The notes under the pieces are model-generated. The model saw only the letters and a list, made by a program, of their open reading frames with translations, did not search any database and had not been told where the DNA came from. A DNA stretch of 64,000 nucleotides, from NCBI GenBank assembly GCA_963989385.1, contig OZ022501.1, forward strand, positions 90,380,979-90,444,978, given 5' to 3'. A program made the translations under genes and the position numbers. Positions within the stretch are counted from its first letter, which is position 1; every line of letters begins with the position of its first letter. Shown here in pieces: positions 11,226 to 23,192 of the stretch. This DNA is from Ctena decussata (Eukaryota > Mollusca > Bivalvia > Lucinida > Lucinidae).

Positions 11226-12835
11226 CAGAGAAATATCTACAAAATTTAATAGGATATTCCAAGTTTGCTTGCAATCAATTTTGGAAAATTTGAGATATTT
11301 GCCATTCTGTAGTTCCCAAAGCCCATAGACTCATATCAATGTTGTCATACCATTTATTTCAGCTTATTTGTTCAAAAATTTTCATTGTGTATGAAATATC
11401 TACAAAATTTAATAGAGCATTCCAAGTTTGCTCATAATGAATTTTAGAATATGTGAGATATTTGGCATTTGCTACTTTGGAAAGCTCTTAACAAGTATCA
11501 ACAATACCAATGCTATTGATTCTAGTCTATTTGTTAATAGTTTTACATAACATGTCATATCAGTCAACAAAATTTAACAGAAATTCCATGTTTGCTCATG
11601 ATCAGTTTTGGAATATGTGAGGTATTTGGCATTCTTTACTTCCCAAAGCCCATGACTCAAACTGTTGATGTCAAACCATTACTTTCAGCCTATTTGAGAT
11701 TCTGTACATTCAAAAGCTCTTTTACTTGTATTGACAATAACATGCATTTAATTGCAGCATTTTTGTTAATGATTTTACATCATATATGTCAAATGTCAAC
11801 CAAATTTAACAATATATTCCAAGTTTGCTCGCGATCAATTTTGGAATATGTGAGATATTTGCCATTCTGTACATTCTGAAAGCCCAGGACTCAAATCAGT
11901 GGTGTCATACCATTTATTTCAGCATGTTTGTTCAATATTTGTTTGATGTTTGACTATATCAACAAAATTTGATAGAATATTCCAAGTTTGCTCGCGATCA
12001 ATTTTGGAATATGTGAGATATTTGGCATTAAATAGTTTCCACTGCTCTTAACTTGTATCAACAATGTCATGCCATTAGTTCTGGCCTATTTGTTAATAAA
12101 ATTACATTATTTGTCCAAAGTTGACAAAATTTAACAGAATATTCCAAGTTTGCTCGCGATCAATTTTGGAATATGTGAGATATTTGAGATTCAGTGCATT
12201 CAAAAGCTCTTTAATTTGTATCAACTATGACATGCTGTTAATTGCAGCATATTTGTTAATTACTTTACCTCATATGTCAAATGTTAACAAATTTAAGAGA
12301 ATATTCCAAGTTTGCTAGCAATCAATTTGGAATATGTGAGATATTTGGCATTCCATAGTTTCCACTGCTCATAACTTGTATTGACAATGTTATGCAATTA
12401 ATTTTGGCCTATTTGTTGATAATTTTACACTTTATGTCAAGTTCTGACAAAATTTAACAGAATATTCCAAGTTTGCTTGCGATCAATTTTGGAATATGTG
12501 AGATATTTAAGATTCTGTACATTCAAAAGCTCTCTTACTTGTATTAACAATGTCATGCAGTTAATTGCAGCATATTTTATAATAATTTTACATCATACGT
12601 CAAATGTCAACAACTTTAACTGAAGATACCAAGTTTGCTTGTGATCAATTTTGGAATATGTGAGATATTCGCCATTCTGTACTTCGCAAAGCCTGAGGCT
12701 CAAATTGATGACCGGTATATCTTACCATGGTACCAACAATATCATGCCATTTATTCTATCCTATGTGTTTTTAATTTTACAGTATATGTTAAATGTCGAC
12801 AAAATGTACCGGTAACAGAATATTCCAAGTTTGAT
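11226..12835 (+). repeat. 163-bp satellite, array 1
   Basis: About ten tandem monomers of roughly 162-163 bp, each marked by the junction ATATTCCAAGTTTGCTCGCG followed by ATCAATTTTGGAATAT. Here the monomers are diverged and do not follow the regular three-type order of arrays 2 and 3. The junction is an imperfect palindrome around TCGCGA, so each monomer has ends that are inverted copies of each other (about 16 of 19 bases). Confidence 0.85.
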
Positions 12836-12879
12836 CACAATAGCCCAGCCCAGCACACAGTGGCATAGCCTTAAACCAA

Positions 12880-13520
12880 TAATTCGCAATAAGAAATAAG
12901 CTACAGACTTCTAGTCCATTAATAATATTCTCCATTTCCCAAAAAATTATTGTGTATCTAGCCTCCTTAATCTCACACCCAGGCTAAGTTACCTGGAAAC
13001 TAACTAAACCATTATAAGGATCAACACATTTGCTCCCTAGAAACAGCCATAAGAAACCACCCTCCCCTCCCAATAATTCGCAATAAGAAATAAGCCACAG
13101 ACTTCTTGTCCATTAATAATATTCTCCATTTCCCCAAAAATTAATGTGTATCCAACCTCCTTAATCTCACACCCAGGCTAAGTTACCTAGAAACTAACGA
13201 ACCATTATAAGGTTCAACACATTTGCTCCCTAGAAACAGCCAAAAGAAACCGCCCTTCCCTCCCAACAATCTGCAATAAGAAATTAGCTACAGTCCACCT
13301 GACCACAAATAATATTCTCCATTTCCCAAAATATTGGAACACTAACAAAATTCCCATGAACATAAAGGCCCTTAAAACTTTAATTATGCAATATATTTTG
13401 GAACCAACTAAACCAAGATAAGGTTTAGAACAAATGCTACAGTTCTAGACCCCAAAAGGAATTTTTACCCCGCCTACCTCCCTCCCAACAGAATTAAGCT
13501 ACGGTCCTCTGAGACCATAA
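12880..13520 (-). repeat. ~190-bp repeat family, inverted left set
   Basis: Two well-matched tandem units of about 190 bp (starting near 12880 and 13070) and a diverged third contain 'caataagaaataagc', 'ctccttaatctcacaccc' and 'cacatttgctccctagaaac'. The reverse complement appears at 15300-15840, so the 3-kb segment 12.88-15.84 kb is bounded by inverted sets. Confidence 0.75.
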
Positions 13521-13699
13521 GGCGCAATTCTATGTAACCCAGGCAACCTCAATTACACATACGCCACAAAAACATGGGACAATCCCATTCCAGATCACCC
13601 TCAATCTCTTATCCCCCACTGCCCACTCCATTAGTTAATAAGGGGATTTGCTCCCCACCCAAGCATTTGCTCCCCTTTTTTTTCCTCTAGACCTGGGCC

Positions 13700-14060
13700 C
13701 GAAATATTTCAGTCCTTTGACCTTATGCATGATTAAATTTGCTGGATACAGATAAAATTTTACCTTATTGTCTGTTTAGTAAGAATTATAGCAGGACCAT
13801 AGTAGCATTCTGAATAGAAGCTAATCAGTGGGGAGAGAGATTGGTTTTGTGATTAGTATAGTGGTACATATTCTGAACCTTATTATGGTGCAGCTAGTGT
13901 TCAAATATTTCAGTCCTTTGACCTTATGCATGATTAAGGTTGCTGGACACAGATGAAATTTTACCCTATTGTCTGTATAAGGAAAATAACGGCAGGACCA
14001 TAGTAGAAATCTGATTAGAAGCTAATAGTTGGAGGGAGAGATACTCTGACATGATGACAT
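13700..14060 (+). repeat. ~190-bp repeat family, diverged direct units
   Basis: Two units about 200 bp apart, each with 'cctttgaccttatgcatgat' and then 'gctggatacagat' or 'gctggacacagat' and 'gcaggaccatagtag'. They run opposite to the 12.88-13.5 kb set and are related to units at 23.57-24.54 kb. Confidence 0.65.
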
Positions 14061-15300
14061 GATCGGTTTTTTAACGTTACCAGGCACCAGAGGCACATGG
14101 AGGCAACGCCGGTATAACAGGATTAGTTTTTTAGCTCACTGGTAGCCATGCATGAAGCCCAAATCAAATTCTGACTCGGGCTTCTCGCTCGGACGCCATG
14201 CTGGAAAAGTGTGAGCTAGCTGTAAGTTACTGTGTTTTTGCGTGTTCAGCCAAAGTGAGCTGCCAACGGTGTTCTATAGGACTAAGTCAATTCCGACTAT
14301 TACAAAATGTCCCAGGCACCAGTGCTCGCCAAATGGAAGTTGTGCCGCCGAGAGGTTACTTGGAATCAGGTCAAAGACGGTCCCAGCAGAGAGAAGGAGT
14401 CCACCATCCACATCCCAGCCGCAGGCTCCCAGACCACCCCACGCCCCATCACAGTCGCGGACATCCAGACCATCCCATCACCAGAGAGACCTCCTCGGAC
14501 CCATGCAGACCGCGGTCATCCTGCACACAAGCAGGCAGGGCCGATGTCAACATACGTCCTAGATCCCCCTTACTGCATGCCTACACCAGACTTCGCTGTG
14601 CTATTTCTGGTGGAACAAGCCCCCTGTCCTGGCTGGGTCCAGGGCAAGTATGTGAAAAAAAAGGGGGGAGCAAATTCTTAAATGGGGAGCAAATTCTTAA
14701 ATGGGGTGCAAATTCTTAAATGGGGAGCAAATTCCATTGTTAACTTATGCAATTTGCAGTGGTATAAGCAATTTGGGATTGCCTGGGACTCGTCAGGATG
14801 CTAGTTTTTAGGTGAGGTCTGGTTCTTTGGTAGGGGACAACCAAAAAAAAAAAAAGGTGAAGAAAGAAAAATCCCAGAAATAAATAAAGTGGCAGTGGGA
14901 TCGCACCCAAATGGGCCTGTACGCAGTTCCGTATAAGTCACTTCCCATGTCGATGTCGACATGTGTTTTGTCTTCCCCAAACTGCACGCCTCCATCAGAC
15001 TTCGCTTTGCTAGTTCTGGTGGAACAAGCCCCCTGTCTTGGCTGGGCCCAGGGCAGGTATATAAAAAAAAAAAAAAAAAAAAGGGGAGCAAATGGGGAGC
15101 AAATTCTTGGGTAGGGAGCAAATTCCCTTCTTTGCTAATGCCATGGGATGTGAGGGCATGGGATAGTTGATGATCCAGAATATAACCGTCTCCGTCCCCG
15201 CGGCCATAACCTGTAACTGAGTTTGCCTGAAATTGTGGAATCTGCCTATGCCTATGCCTGTTGGTCACAGTGATGACCGTAGCTAAATTTTGTTTCTGGA
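14060..15300 (+). repeat. Centre of the inverted segment: GC-rich duplicated module, ORF of doubtful value
   Basis: A module of about 200 bp occurs twice (about 14540-14735 and 14930-15130). It has 'gacttcgct', 'tctggtggaacaagccccct', then an A-rich tract and repeated 'ggggagcaaattctt'. Three overlapping frames are open at 14198-14719 because the patch is GC-rich; the longest is 173 residues, without any recognised domain. I treat it as probably non-coding. Related 'ggagcaaattc' tails occur at 21.7, 21.98 and 22.34 kb. Confidence 0.5.
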
Positions 15301-15840
15301 GATGTAGGTAAGGTCAAGATCCCATTTAGGGCATAAATCATTGGCGTTTGGTCTAAACCTTATTTTGGTTTAGTTGTTTCCAAAAAATATTACATATTTA
15401 GAGTTTTATGAGTTTGTCTGGTCCTGGGAGTTTTGGTAGTGTTCCAATCTTTAGGGAAATGAACGTTTTAATGAGACAGCAGGTGTACAGTAGCTGTTTC
15501 CTCGCTGCTAGTTGTTGGGGGGGAAAGGGGGGTTACTTTTCCATATTTCTAGGGTGAAAATGTGTCGAACCTTATAATGGTTCAGTCCGTTTCCAGGATA
15601 CCAAGCCTGTTTGTAAATTTAAGGGGGGTTGGGGAGCTTATTATTTTTGGGCTGAAGTGGGGATGATTATTGATGAACAACAGGACCGTAGCTTATTTCT
15701 TATTGTGAGTTGTTGGGAAGGGAGGGCGATTTTTTCCTGAGGTTTCTAGAAGGCAAATGTGTTGAACCTTATAATGGTTCTACTATTTTCCAGGTGACTA
15801 GACTTGGTTATGAGATTAAGGTGATTGGATACACCTTAAT
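15300..15840 (+). repeat. ~190-bp repeat family, inverted right set
   Basis: Units here are reverse complements of those at 12.88-13.5 kb: 'gaaccttataatggtt', 'gcttatttcttattgtgagt' and 'gattaaggtgattggatac' are visible. Runs of G and T have expanded in this copy. Confidence 0.75.
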
Positions 15841-15849
15841 TTTAGTTGT

Positions 15850-17564
15850 TTTTGTCATGCCATTAATTCTGGCCTATTAATTCATAATTTGACATTATAT
15901 GTCCAATGTTGACAAAATTTAACAGAATATTCCAAGTTTGCTCATGATCAATTTTGGAATATGTGAGATATTTGAGATTCAGTACATTTGAAAGTTCTTT
16001 AACTTGCATCATCATTGTCATGCTGTTAATTGCAGCAAATTTGTTAATTACTTTACATCATTTGTCAAATGTCAACAAAATTTATGAGAATATTCCAAGT
16101 TTGATCGCGATCAATTTTGGAATATGTGAGATATTTGAGATTCTGCACATTCTAAAGCTCTTTAACTTGTATCAGTAATATAATGCTGTTAATTGCAGCA
16201 TATTTGTTAATAATTTACATCATATGTCAAATTTCAACAAAATTTAACAGAATATTCCACATTTGCTTGCGATCAATTTTGGAATATGCAAGATATTTGC
16301 CAATCTGTACTTCCGAAAGCCAAAGCCCATGACTCAAATCATTGGTATCATACCATTTATTTCAGCATGTTTGTTCAATATCTTTTGTAAATTTGACAAT
16401 ATCAATAAAATTTGATAGAATATTCCTAGTTTGCTCACGGTCAATTTTGGAATATGTGAGGTATTTGGCATTCCATAGTTTCCAAAGCTCTTAACTTGTA
16501 TTGACAATGTCATGCCATTAATTCTGGCCTATTTATTCATAATTTGACATTATATGTCCAATGTTGACAAAATTTAACAGAATATTCCAAGTTTGCTCAC
16601 GATCAATTTTGGAATATGTGAGATATTTAAGATTCAGTACATTCAAAAGCTCCTTAACTTGCATCAACAATGTCATGCTGTTAATTGCAGCAAATTTGTT
16701 GATTACTTTACATCGTATGTCAAATGTCAACAAAATTTAACAGAATGTTCCAAGTTTGATAGCGATCAATTTTGGAATATGTGAGATATTTGAGATTCTG
16801 CACATTCTAAAGCTCTTTAACTTGTATCAGTAATATAATGCTGTTAATTGCAGCATATTTGTTAATAATTTACATCATATGTCAAATTTCAACAAAATTT
16901 AACAGAATATTCCAAGTTTGCTCGCGATCAATTTTGGAATATGTGAGATATTTGGCATACCATAGTTTCCAAAGCTCTTAACTTGTATTTACAATGTCAA
17001 GCCATTAATTCTGGCCTATTTATTCATAATTTGACATTATATGTCCAATGTTGACAAAATTTAACAGAATATTCCAAGTTTGCTCACGATCAATTTTGGA
17101 ATATATGTGATTCAGTACATTCAAAAGCTCCTTAACTTGCATCAACAATGTAATGCTGTTAATTGCAGCAAATTTGTAGATTACCTTACATCGTATGTCA
17201 AATGTCAACAAAATTTATGAGAATATTCCAAGTTTGATCGCGATCAATTTTGGAATATGTGAGATATTTGAGATTCTGCACATTCTAAAGCTCTTTACAT
17301 TGTATCAGTAATATAATGCTGTTAATTGCAGCATATGTGTTAATAATTTACATCATATGTCAAATTTCAACAAAATTTAATAGAATATTCCAAGTTTGCT
17401 CGCGATCAATTTTGGAATATGTGAGATATTTGGCATTCCATAGTTTCCAAAGCTCTTAACTTGTATTTACAATGTCAAGCCATTAATTCTGTCCTATTTA
17501 TTCATAATTTGACATTTTTTGTCCAATGTTGACAAAATTTAACAGAATATTCCAAGTTTGCTCA
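15850..17564 (+). repeat. 163-bp satellite, array 2, three-monomer higher-order repeat
   Basis: About ten monomers. After the shared junction the monomers fall into types: A ('gcattccatagtttcc'), B ('agattcagtacattc') and C ('agattctgcacattctaaag'). From 16.46 kb they run A-B-C-A-B-C-A, giving a higher-order period of about 485 bp; one D-type monomer resembling array 1 precedes them. One B monomer at about 17.10 kb has a small deletion. The array is cut by a hAT-like element at 17565. Confidence 0.85.
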
Positions 17565-18353
17565 TAGGGCTTCTATGTTTGCACGGATAAACGGTAACGG
17601 TTCGTGTATATGTGCTAAACGTTTACAAAATTCATACATCGTTTAACCGAACCTGAACACCTGGTAAACCACCAACAAGTTATAATATCTTATACAGTCG
17701 TCAGTAGTCAGTTTTAACCGAATGTACTTGATGGCGTCCTCGGAAACAGCTATTAAAATCTTTATTTTCTAACCTCTGTGTACCTTACGCAAAGCATGAC
17801 ATGTACACGTTTTGCCAGAAAAGTGTTACGTCATAATCGGCAGCTAATTTTATAAGGTACAGATCAAAGGAAAGGTTATGTCTGCCGACAACATGTGTTG
17901 TGCAATAAAAAAAATAGGACTATCTCGATACTTGTGTTTCATAGGATAAGCTTACCGCGAAGGTGAGATAATTGCAGCTTGTAACGTTGACCGTAATTAT
18001 CAATTAACAGGATAATTATGTCCGATGTTTTTATAAATCTAACCCATGTAATTATCAAATACGGTGGAAGTAATTGCGGTCATCGGAAATTGGTCAATAC
18101 AATGTAGTAAATACGTTTTCTTTTTTAATACCTTCGGTTACTGTAAACCTCGAGTTGACCCCCAAAAATGACAGTGCATTATTGGATGTCACTGTGGTAA
18201 CATAATTATAATAATTATAAGGTATGGGGGGCGTCTCATTGATGTCCGATACTAAAAATAAAATTTCAACGGTAATGGACGTTTAAACGGAATCGTTTCG
18301 TTTTCTAGCGATCGTGTAAACGTTTACAATATTTTGTATACGTAGAAGCCCTA
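17565..18353. mobile_element. hAT-like non-autonomous element inserted in the satellite
   Basis: The 789-bp insert begins TAGGGCTTCTATG and ends CGTAGAAGCCCTA, a short inverted terminal repeat of hAT type. It has no ORF. The flanking 8-mers are tttgctca (left) and cgagcaaa (right): they are inverted copies with one mismatch instead of the direct repeats expected of a hAT insertion. The right flank then continues with the normal satellite sequence tgatcaatttt. Confidence 0.65.
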
Positions 18354-20365
18354 CGAGCAAATGATCAATTTTGGAATATGTGAGATATATGTGATTCAGT
18401 ACATTCGAAAGCTCCTTAACTTGCATCAACAATGTCATGCTGTTATTTGCAGCAAATTTGTTATTTACTTTACATCGTATGTCGAATGTCAACAAAATTT
18501 ATGAGAATATTCCAAGTTTGATCGCGATCAATTTTGGAATATGTGAGATATTTGAGATTCTGCACATTCTAAAGCTCTTTAACTTGTATCAGTAATATAA
18601 TGCTGTTAATTGCAGCATATTTGTTAATAATTTACATCATATGTCAAATTTCAACAAAATTTAATAGAATATTCCAAGTTTGCTCGCGATCAATTTTGGA
18701 ATATGTGAGATATTTGGCATTCCATAGTTTCCAAAGCTCTTAACTTGTATTGACAATGTCATGCCATTAATTCTGGCCTATTTATTCATCATTTGACATT
18801 ATATGTCCAATGTTGACAAAATTTAACAGAATATTCCAAGTTTGCTCATGATCAATTTTGGAATATGTGAGATATTTGAGATTCAGTACATTTGAAAGTT
18901 CTTTAACTTGCATCATCATTGTCAAGATGTTAATTGCAGCAAATTTGTTAATTACTTTACATCATTTGTCAAATGTCAACAAAATTTATGAGAATATTCC
19001 AAGTTTGATCGCGATCAATTTTGGAATATGTGAGATATTTGAGATTCTGCACATTCTAAAGCTCTTTAACTTGTATCAGTAATATAATGCTGTTAATTGC
19101 AGCATATTTGTTAATAATTTACATCATATGTCAAATTTCAACAAAATTTAACAGAATATTCCAAGTTTGCTCACGATCAATTTTGGAATATGTGAGATAT
19201 TTGGCATTCCATAGTTTCCAAAGCTCTTAACTTGTATTTACAATGTCAAGCCATTAATTCTGGCCTATTTATTCATAATTTGACATTATATGTCCAATGT
19301 TGACAAAATTTAACAGAATATTCCAAGTTTGCTCACGATCAATTTTAGAATATGTGAGATATATGTGATTCAGTACATTCAAAAGCTCCTTAACTTGCAT
19401 CATCATTGTCATGCTGTTAATTGCAGCAAATTTGTTGATTACTTTACATCATTTGTCAAATGTCAACAAAATTTATGAGAATATTCCAAGTTTGATCGCG
19501 ATCAATTTTGGAATATGTGAGATATTTGAGATTCTGCACATTCTAAAGCTCTTTAACTTGTATCAGTAATATAATGCTGTTAATTGCAGCATATTTGTTA
19601 ATAATTTACATCATATGTCAAATTTCAACAAAATTTAACAGAATATTCCAAGTTTGCTCGCGATCAATTTTGGAATATGTGAGATATTTGGCATTCCATA
19701 GTTTCCAAAGCTCTTAACTTGTATTTACAATGTCAAGCCATTAATTCTGTCCTATTTATTCATAATTTGACATTTTTTGTCCAATGTTGACAAAATTAGA
19801 CGGAATATTCCAAGTTTGCTCGCGATCAATTTTGGAATATGTGAGATATCTGAGATTCAGTACATTCGGAAGCTCCTTATCTTGCATCAACAATGTTATG
19901 CTGTTAATTGCAGCAAATTTGTTACTTATTTTACATCATATGTGACATGTCAACAAAATTTAACAGAATATTCCAAGTTTGCATGATCAAATTTGGAATA
20001 TGTGAGATATTTGTCATCCCATAGTTTCCAAAGCTCTTAACTTGTATTGAAAATGTCATGCCATTAATTCTGGCCTATTTATTCATAATTTGACATTATA
20101 TGTCCAATGCTGACAAAATTACTACGGCCTATTTGTTGATAATTTTACATTATTTGCAAAATGCCGACATAATTAAATAGAATATTCCAAGTTTGCCTGA
20201 GATCAATTTTGGAATATGTGAGATATTTTGCATTCTGTTCTTTCCAAAACCTGTGACTCGTATAGATGGTAACATTTATGCCAGCCTATTTTTTCAAAAC
20301 TTTTCATTGTATTTTCCAAAGCTCTTAACTTGTATTGACAATGCCATACCATTGATGATTCAAGT
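18354..20365 (+). repeat. 163-bp satellite, array 3, three-monomer higher-order repeat
   Basis: About twelve monomers continue the B-C-A order from array 2 across the insertion (B 18.38, C 18.55, A 18.71, B 18.87, C 19.04, A 19.20 kb and so on), so arrays 2 and 3 were one array before the insertion. The last monomers (after about 20.1 kb) are truncated and diverged. Confidence 0.85.
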
Positions 20366-20385
20366 TACGGACTTTTGAAAGTTCT

Positions 20386-21371
20386 GTCAACTCTCCCGCA
20401 TAAATCGTGAGTCTCCCGATTTTTGGACCCTTTCCCGATCTCCGGATCGTATTTCAAAAATAACCCAATTCTCCCGCTTTTCAGATAACCTCCGGATTTC
20501 TATTTTCATCGCTAAAATTAATAATCAAAGCGATTTTTATCATTTGTTTCTTCGCGTGTTTATAGTTTTTCAAGGTGAAGGTCAGACTCACTTCCGCTTG
20601 GACTCGCGAACTTCCGATTAGTTCCGGTAGTTTTCGCCAGTTGCAAGCGGTCATTATAGGAGGTAGTCCTACAGAGGCAGGATTGCAGAAAGAAGAATCG
20701 GGAAATTCCGTGACCGGTTGCACGCAACAATTAAAAATAGATTGTTACAGCTGGTTCTCGGTTTCATTCCGATTACATATTATAGTCAGTGAATTCGGAA
20801 AACCAGAAAATGTTTATTTCCTGCAGCAAAAAACACAGGAAAAACGCGAAAAAATGAGAGAAAATTCAAGCGTCTCCTATCAATATACGCAAGGGATTAA
20901 GTTTCCCTGCATACAGAAAGGCGAGAAGAGAGTCATTTTTACACATAGTGCTTGTTGCGAGAGACATTTCAGCCTGGGAAATGGTGGTAAGAACGATCAT
21001 AGAAAGCACTGGAATCGGCGAAGGCTAACAACCCTATTTCGATTGGGACATATTGAGGCTTAATTTCTATAGCATTAATCAGTCATAATTGAATTATGCT
21101 CATGATGCTGTAAGATTTTAATATTGTTACAATGATAAAGAATTTTAAGGATTAAGTGTTTCTCCATTTTTAGACTAAATGCATTGTTTTGAAAGATAAA
21201 GTTATCTCTTGAAACAAGAATGCTTTGTAAGCCTTCTTTAACATGAGAAAAAAGTCTCCCCCATGGAAATTTTAAGTGATTTTCTCCACGCGCTTAGTCG
21301 TCAAAAAAAGTGGTCCAAAATGTCGGTTCGCGCGCTGTCTCCCCCATGAAAATTTCTGAAAGTTGACAGGT
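20386..21371. mobile_element. Insertion with BED-finger-like remnant
   Basis: A compositionally different segment runs from 'ctgtcaactctcccgcat' to 'ctgaaagttgacag'. The outer 'ctgtcaact' and 'agttgacag' are inverted, and 'ctcccg' and 'gtctccc' motifs recur at both ends. The satellite-like sequence on each side suggests an insertion into the array edge. No direct flanking duplication was found. Confidence 0.45.
20575..21063 (+). pseudogene. Remnant with BED-like zinc-finger motif
   Basis: The 162-residue frame ends with a stretch containing 'HSACCERHFSLGNGGKND' followed by H about three residues later. This resembles the C...C...F...HGGKND...H core of BED-type fingers found in hAT-related transposases and domesticated ZBED genes; here the usual first cysteine spacing is lost and N replaces the H of HGG. 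The N-terminal two thirds show nothing I recognise. Probably a decayed piece of a transposase; similarity is by motif only. Confidence 0.4.
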
Positions 21372-22640
21372 ATGAGTTCAGAATACCAAATATTTGGCAT
21401 TCAGTATTTTCCAGAGGTCCTAATTTGTATCGACCATGCCATTGTCAGTATGGGCTTTGGAAAATACAGAATGCCAAATATCTCAATTGAAAGCAACAAT
21501 CATAGAGACTGGGGGATAGTGTGTGACCTAAATGTGTGTTGGAATCTTCATCAGGCTGTTCCCTCTTCATGGACTGTGTACCAGAAAAGACACACACAAA
21601 AAAAAACAACAAAAAAAAACACCAAATGGCCCTGAGAAGGCCATTTTGAGTTCCTTGCAAAGCCATCCACGTCAGATGTCTTTCCGGGGATGATACTGCC
21701 AATCCTGAAAAAAGGAGGAGCAAATTCTGTGCTGGGGGTCAAATTCATTTCTGAATTGGTGTTTCAATGTTTGACAACTGGCACCATAGACTGAAGAAAG
21801 AAATGTCCCACAGTGGCTTCAGGACCATGCAGGGTTTACTGTGCCGCTGTATGCATACATTACTTCAATGCATGATTCTTCTGCCCCTGATGTCCCTCAG
21901 ACATCTGCCAAGGAGCTAGGCCATCAGGGCAGTTCTCTTGCCAGTGGTCAGACTTGTGTCCATGAAAAAATAAAAGGAGGAGCAAATTCTATGCTGGAGA
22001 TCAAATTCATTCCCAAATTCATGTTTCAATATTTGATGACCACTCTATGAGTCCAGCATTCCCAAGGGAGCCATAGACCGAGGGCTAAGCACCCAAACTG
22101 CTATGTGTGTCATACCACATAAATCGTTGCCCAAGTACACAGGCTCGGCTGCTCAAAGGTAGACAACTGGCACCATATACTGAAGAAAGAAATGTCCCAC
22201 AATGGCTTTGGAACCATGCAGCATTTACTGAATTACGACCATGCATGACCCTTCTGCCTCTGATAAGCATCTTCCTCAGACACCTGCCTGTGGTCAGACT
22301 TGTGGCAAGGAGAAATAAAGAAGGGGGAGGAAGGGGAAGAAAATTCTGAATTGGGGGTCAAATTCCAGGTAGTTGTAGTAATGACAGAGGGAGAGGATGG
22401 TAGTGGGGAGAGTGTGGTTGTGCGATAGGGTTTAATAGTGGCGTAAGTTTGTATAAGTATTGCAGCTGAGAATAGAATTTTATTTGTGACACATGGGAGA
22501 TAATCCTGTTAGTCTTATAGAGAAGTATTGGTTCTGTAATTAATGGATTTGGATGCGTGTTAAATGTGTTAGGCAAAGCTGTATTTGTGCAATATGGGTG
22601 ATAATCCAATGTTAGCATGGGGGTAATACCATTTTGCCTC
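21372..22640. repeat. Degenerate satellite unit and 'ggagcaaattc' modules
   Basis: At 21374-21482 a satellite-like unit forms an inverted repeat ('ttggcattcagtattttcca' against 'tggaaaatacagaatgcca'). Three modules ending in an A-rich stretch plus 'ggaggagcaaattctgtgctgg...tcaaattc' lie at about 21.70, 21.97 and 22.32 kb, two of them followed or preceded by 'actgaagaaagaaatgtccc'. From 22.36 to 22.61 kb I see nothing. Confidence 0.5.
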
Positions 22641-23192
22641 CCTGTGCTTTCGACCGAGCAAGTCAATTACCATAAGTGGCTGTTGATGGAGACAATCAAC
22701 AGCAGTATCAGCTCGGTCAACAGCCATTAACAATAGTACCTTTTACCGTTATTGGTAGTGCTTACAATTGTATTCTCGGTCGAAAGCCACTTTGTATAGT
22801 ACAGACTCGGTCGAAAGCACAGGTAGCCAAGTCCGTATTGGGGGGGGGTAATACGGACTTGGCTACCTGTGCTTTCGACCTAGTCTGTACTATACAAAGT
22901 GGTTTTCGACCGAGAATACAATCGTAAGCACTACCAATAACGGTGCTTTCGACCGAGCAAGTCAATTACCATCGGTGGTTGTCGACCGAGACAATCAACA
23001 GCAGTATCAGCTCGGTCAACAGCCATTAACAATAGTACCTTTTACCATTATTGGTAGTGCTTACGATTGTATTCTCAGTCGGAAGCCACTTTGTATAGTA
23101 CAGACTCGGTCGAAAGCACAGGTAGCCAAGTCCGTATTACCCCCCCCCCCCCCCCCCCCCCCCCCCACCCCCCACCCCCCACCCCCCATGCT
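22615..23192. repeat. Head-to-head palindrome with GCTTTCGACCGAG tiles and poly-G/poly-C ends
   Basis: A unit starting near GGGGGTAATACC at 22617 contains repeated GCTTTCGACCGAG and its complement CTCGGTCGAAAGC, plus variants (CTCGGTCAACAGC). The unit occurs three times: direct at about 22645-22839, inverted and shortened at about 22850-22943, direct again at about 22944-23139. The left junction is a 9-G tract (22840-22848) between 'gtccgtatt' and 'taatacggac'; the right end runs into 27 C (23140-23166) and C-rich repeats. The arms of the central palindrome are about 90 bp and nearly identical, so the structure is young or maintained by conversion. ORFs here are palindrome artefacts. Confidence 0.8.

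Noticed and set aside
14198..14719. Three overlapping ORFs of 106-173 residues
   Set aside because: All frames are open because of GC-rich composition; no domain; the second copy of the module does not keep the frame.
11592..20378. Many 60-95-residue ORFs in the satellite
   Set aside because: They repeat with the monomer and have no independent coding signature.
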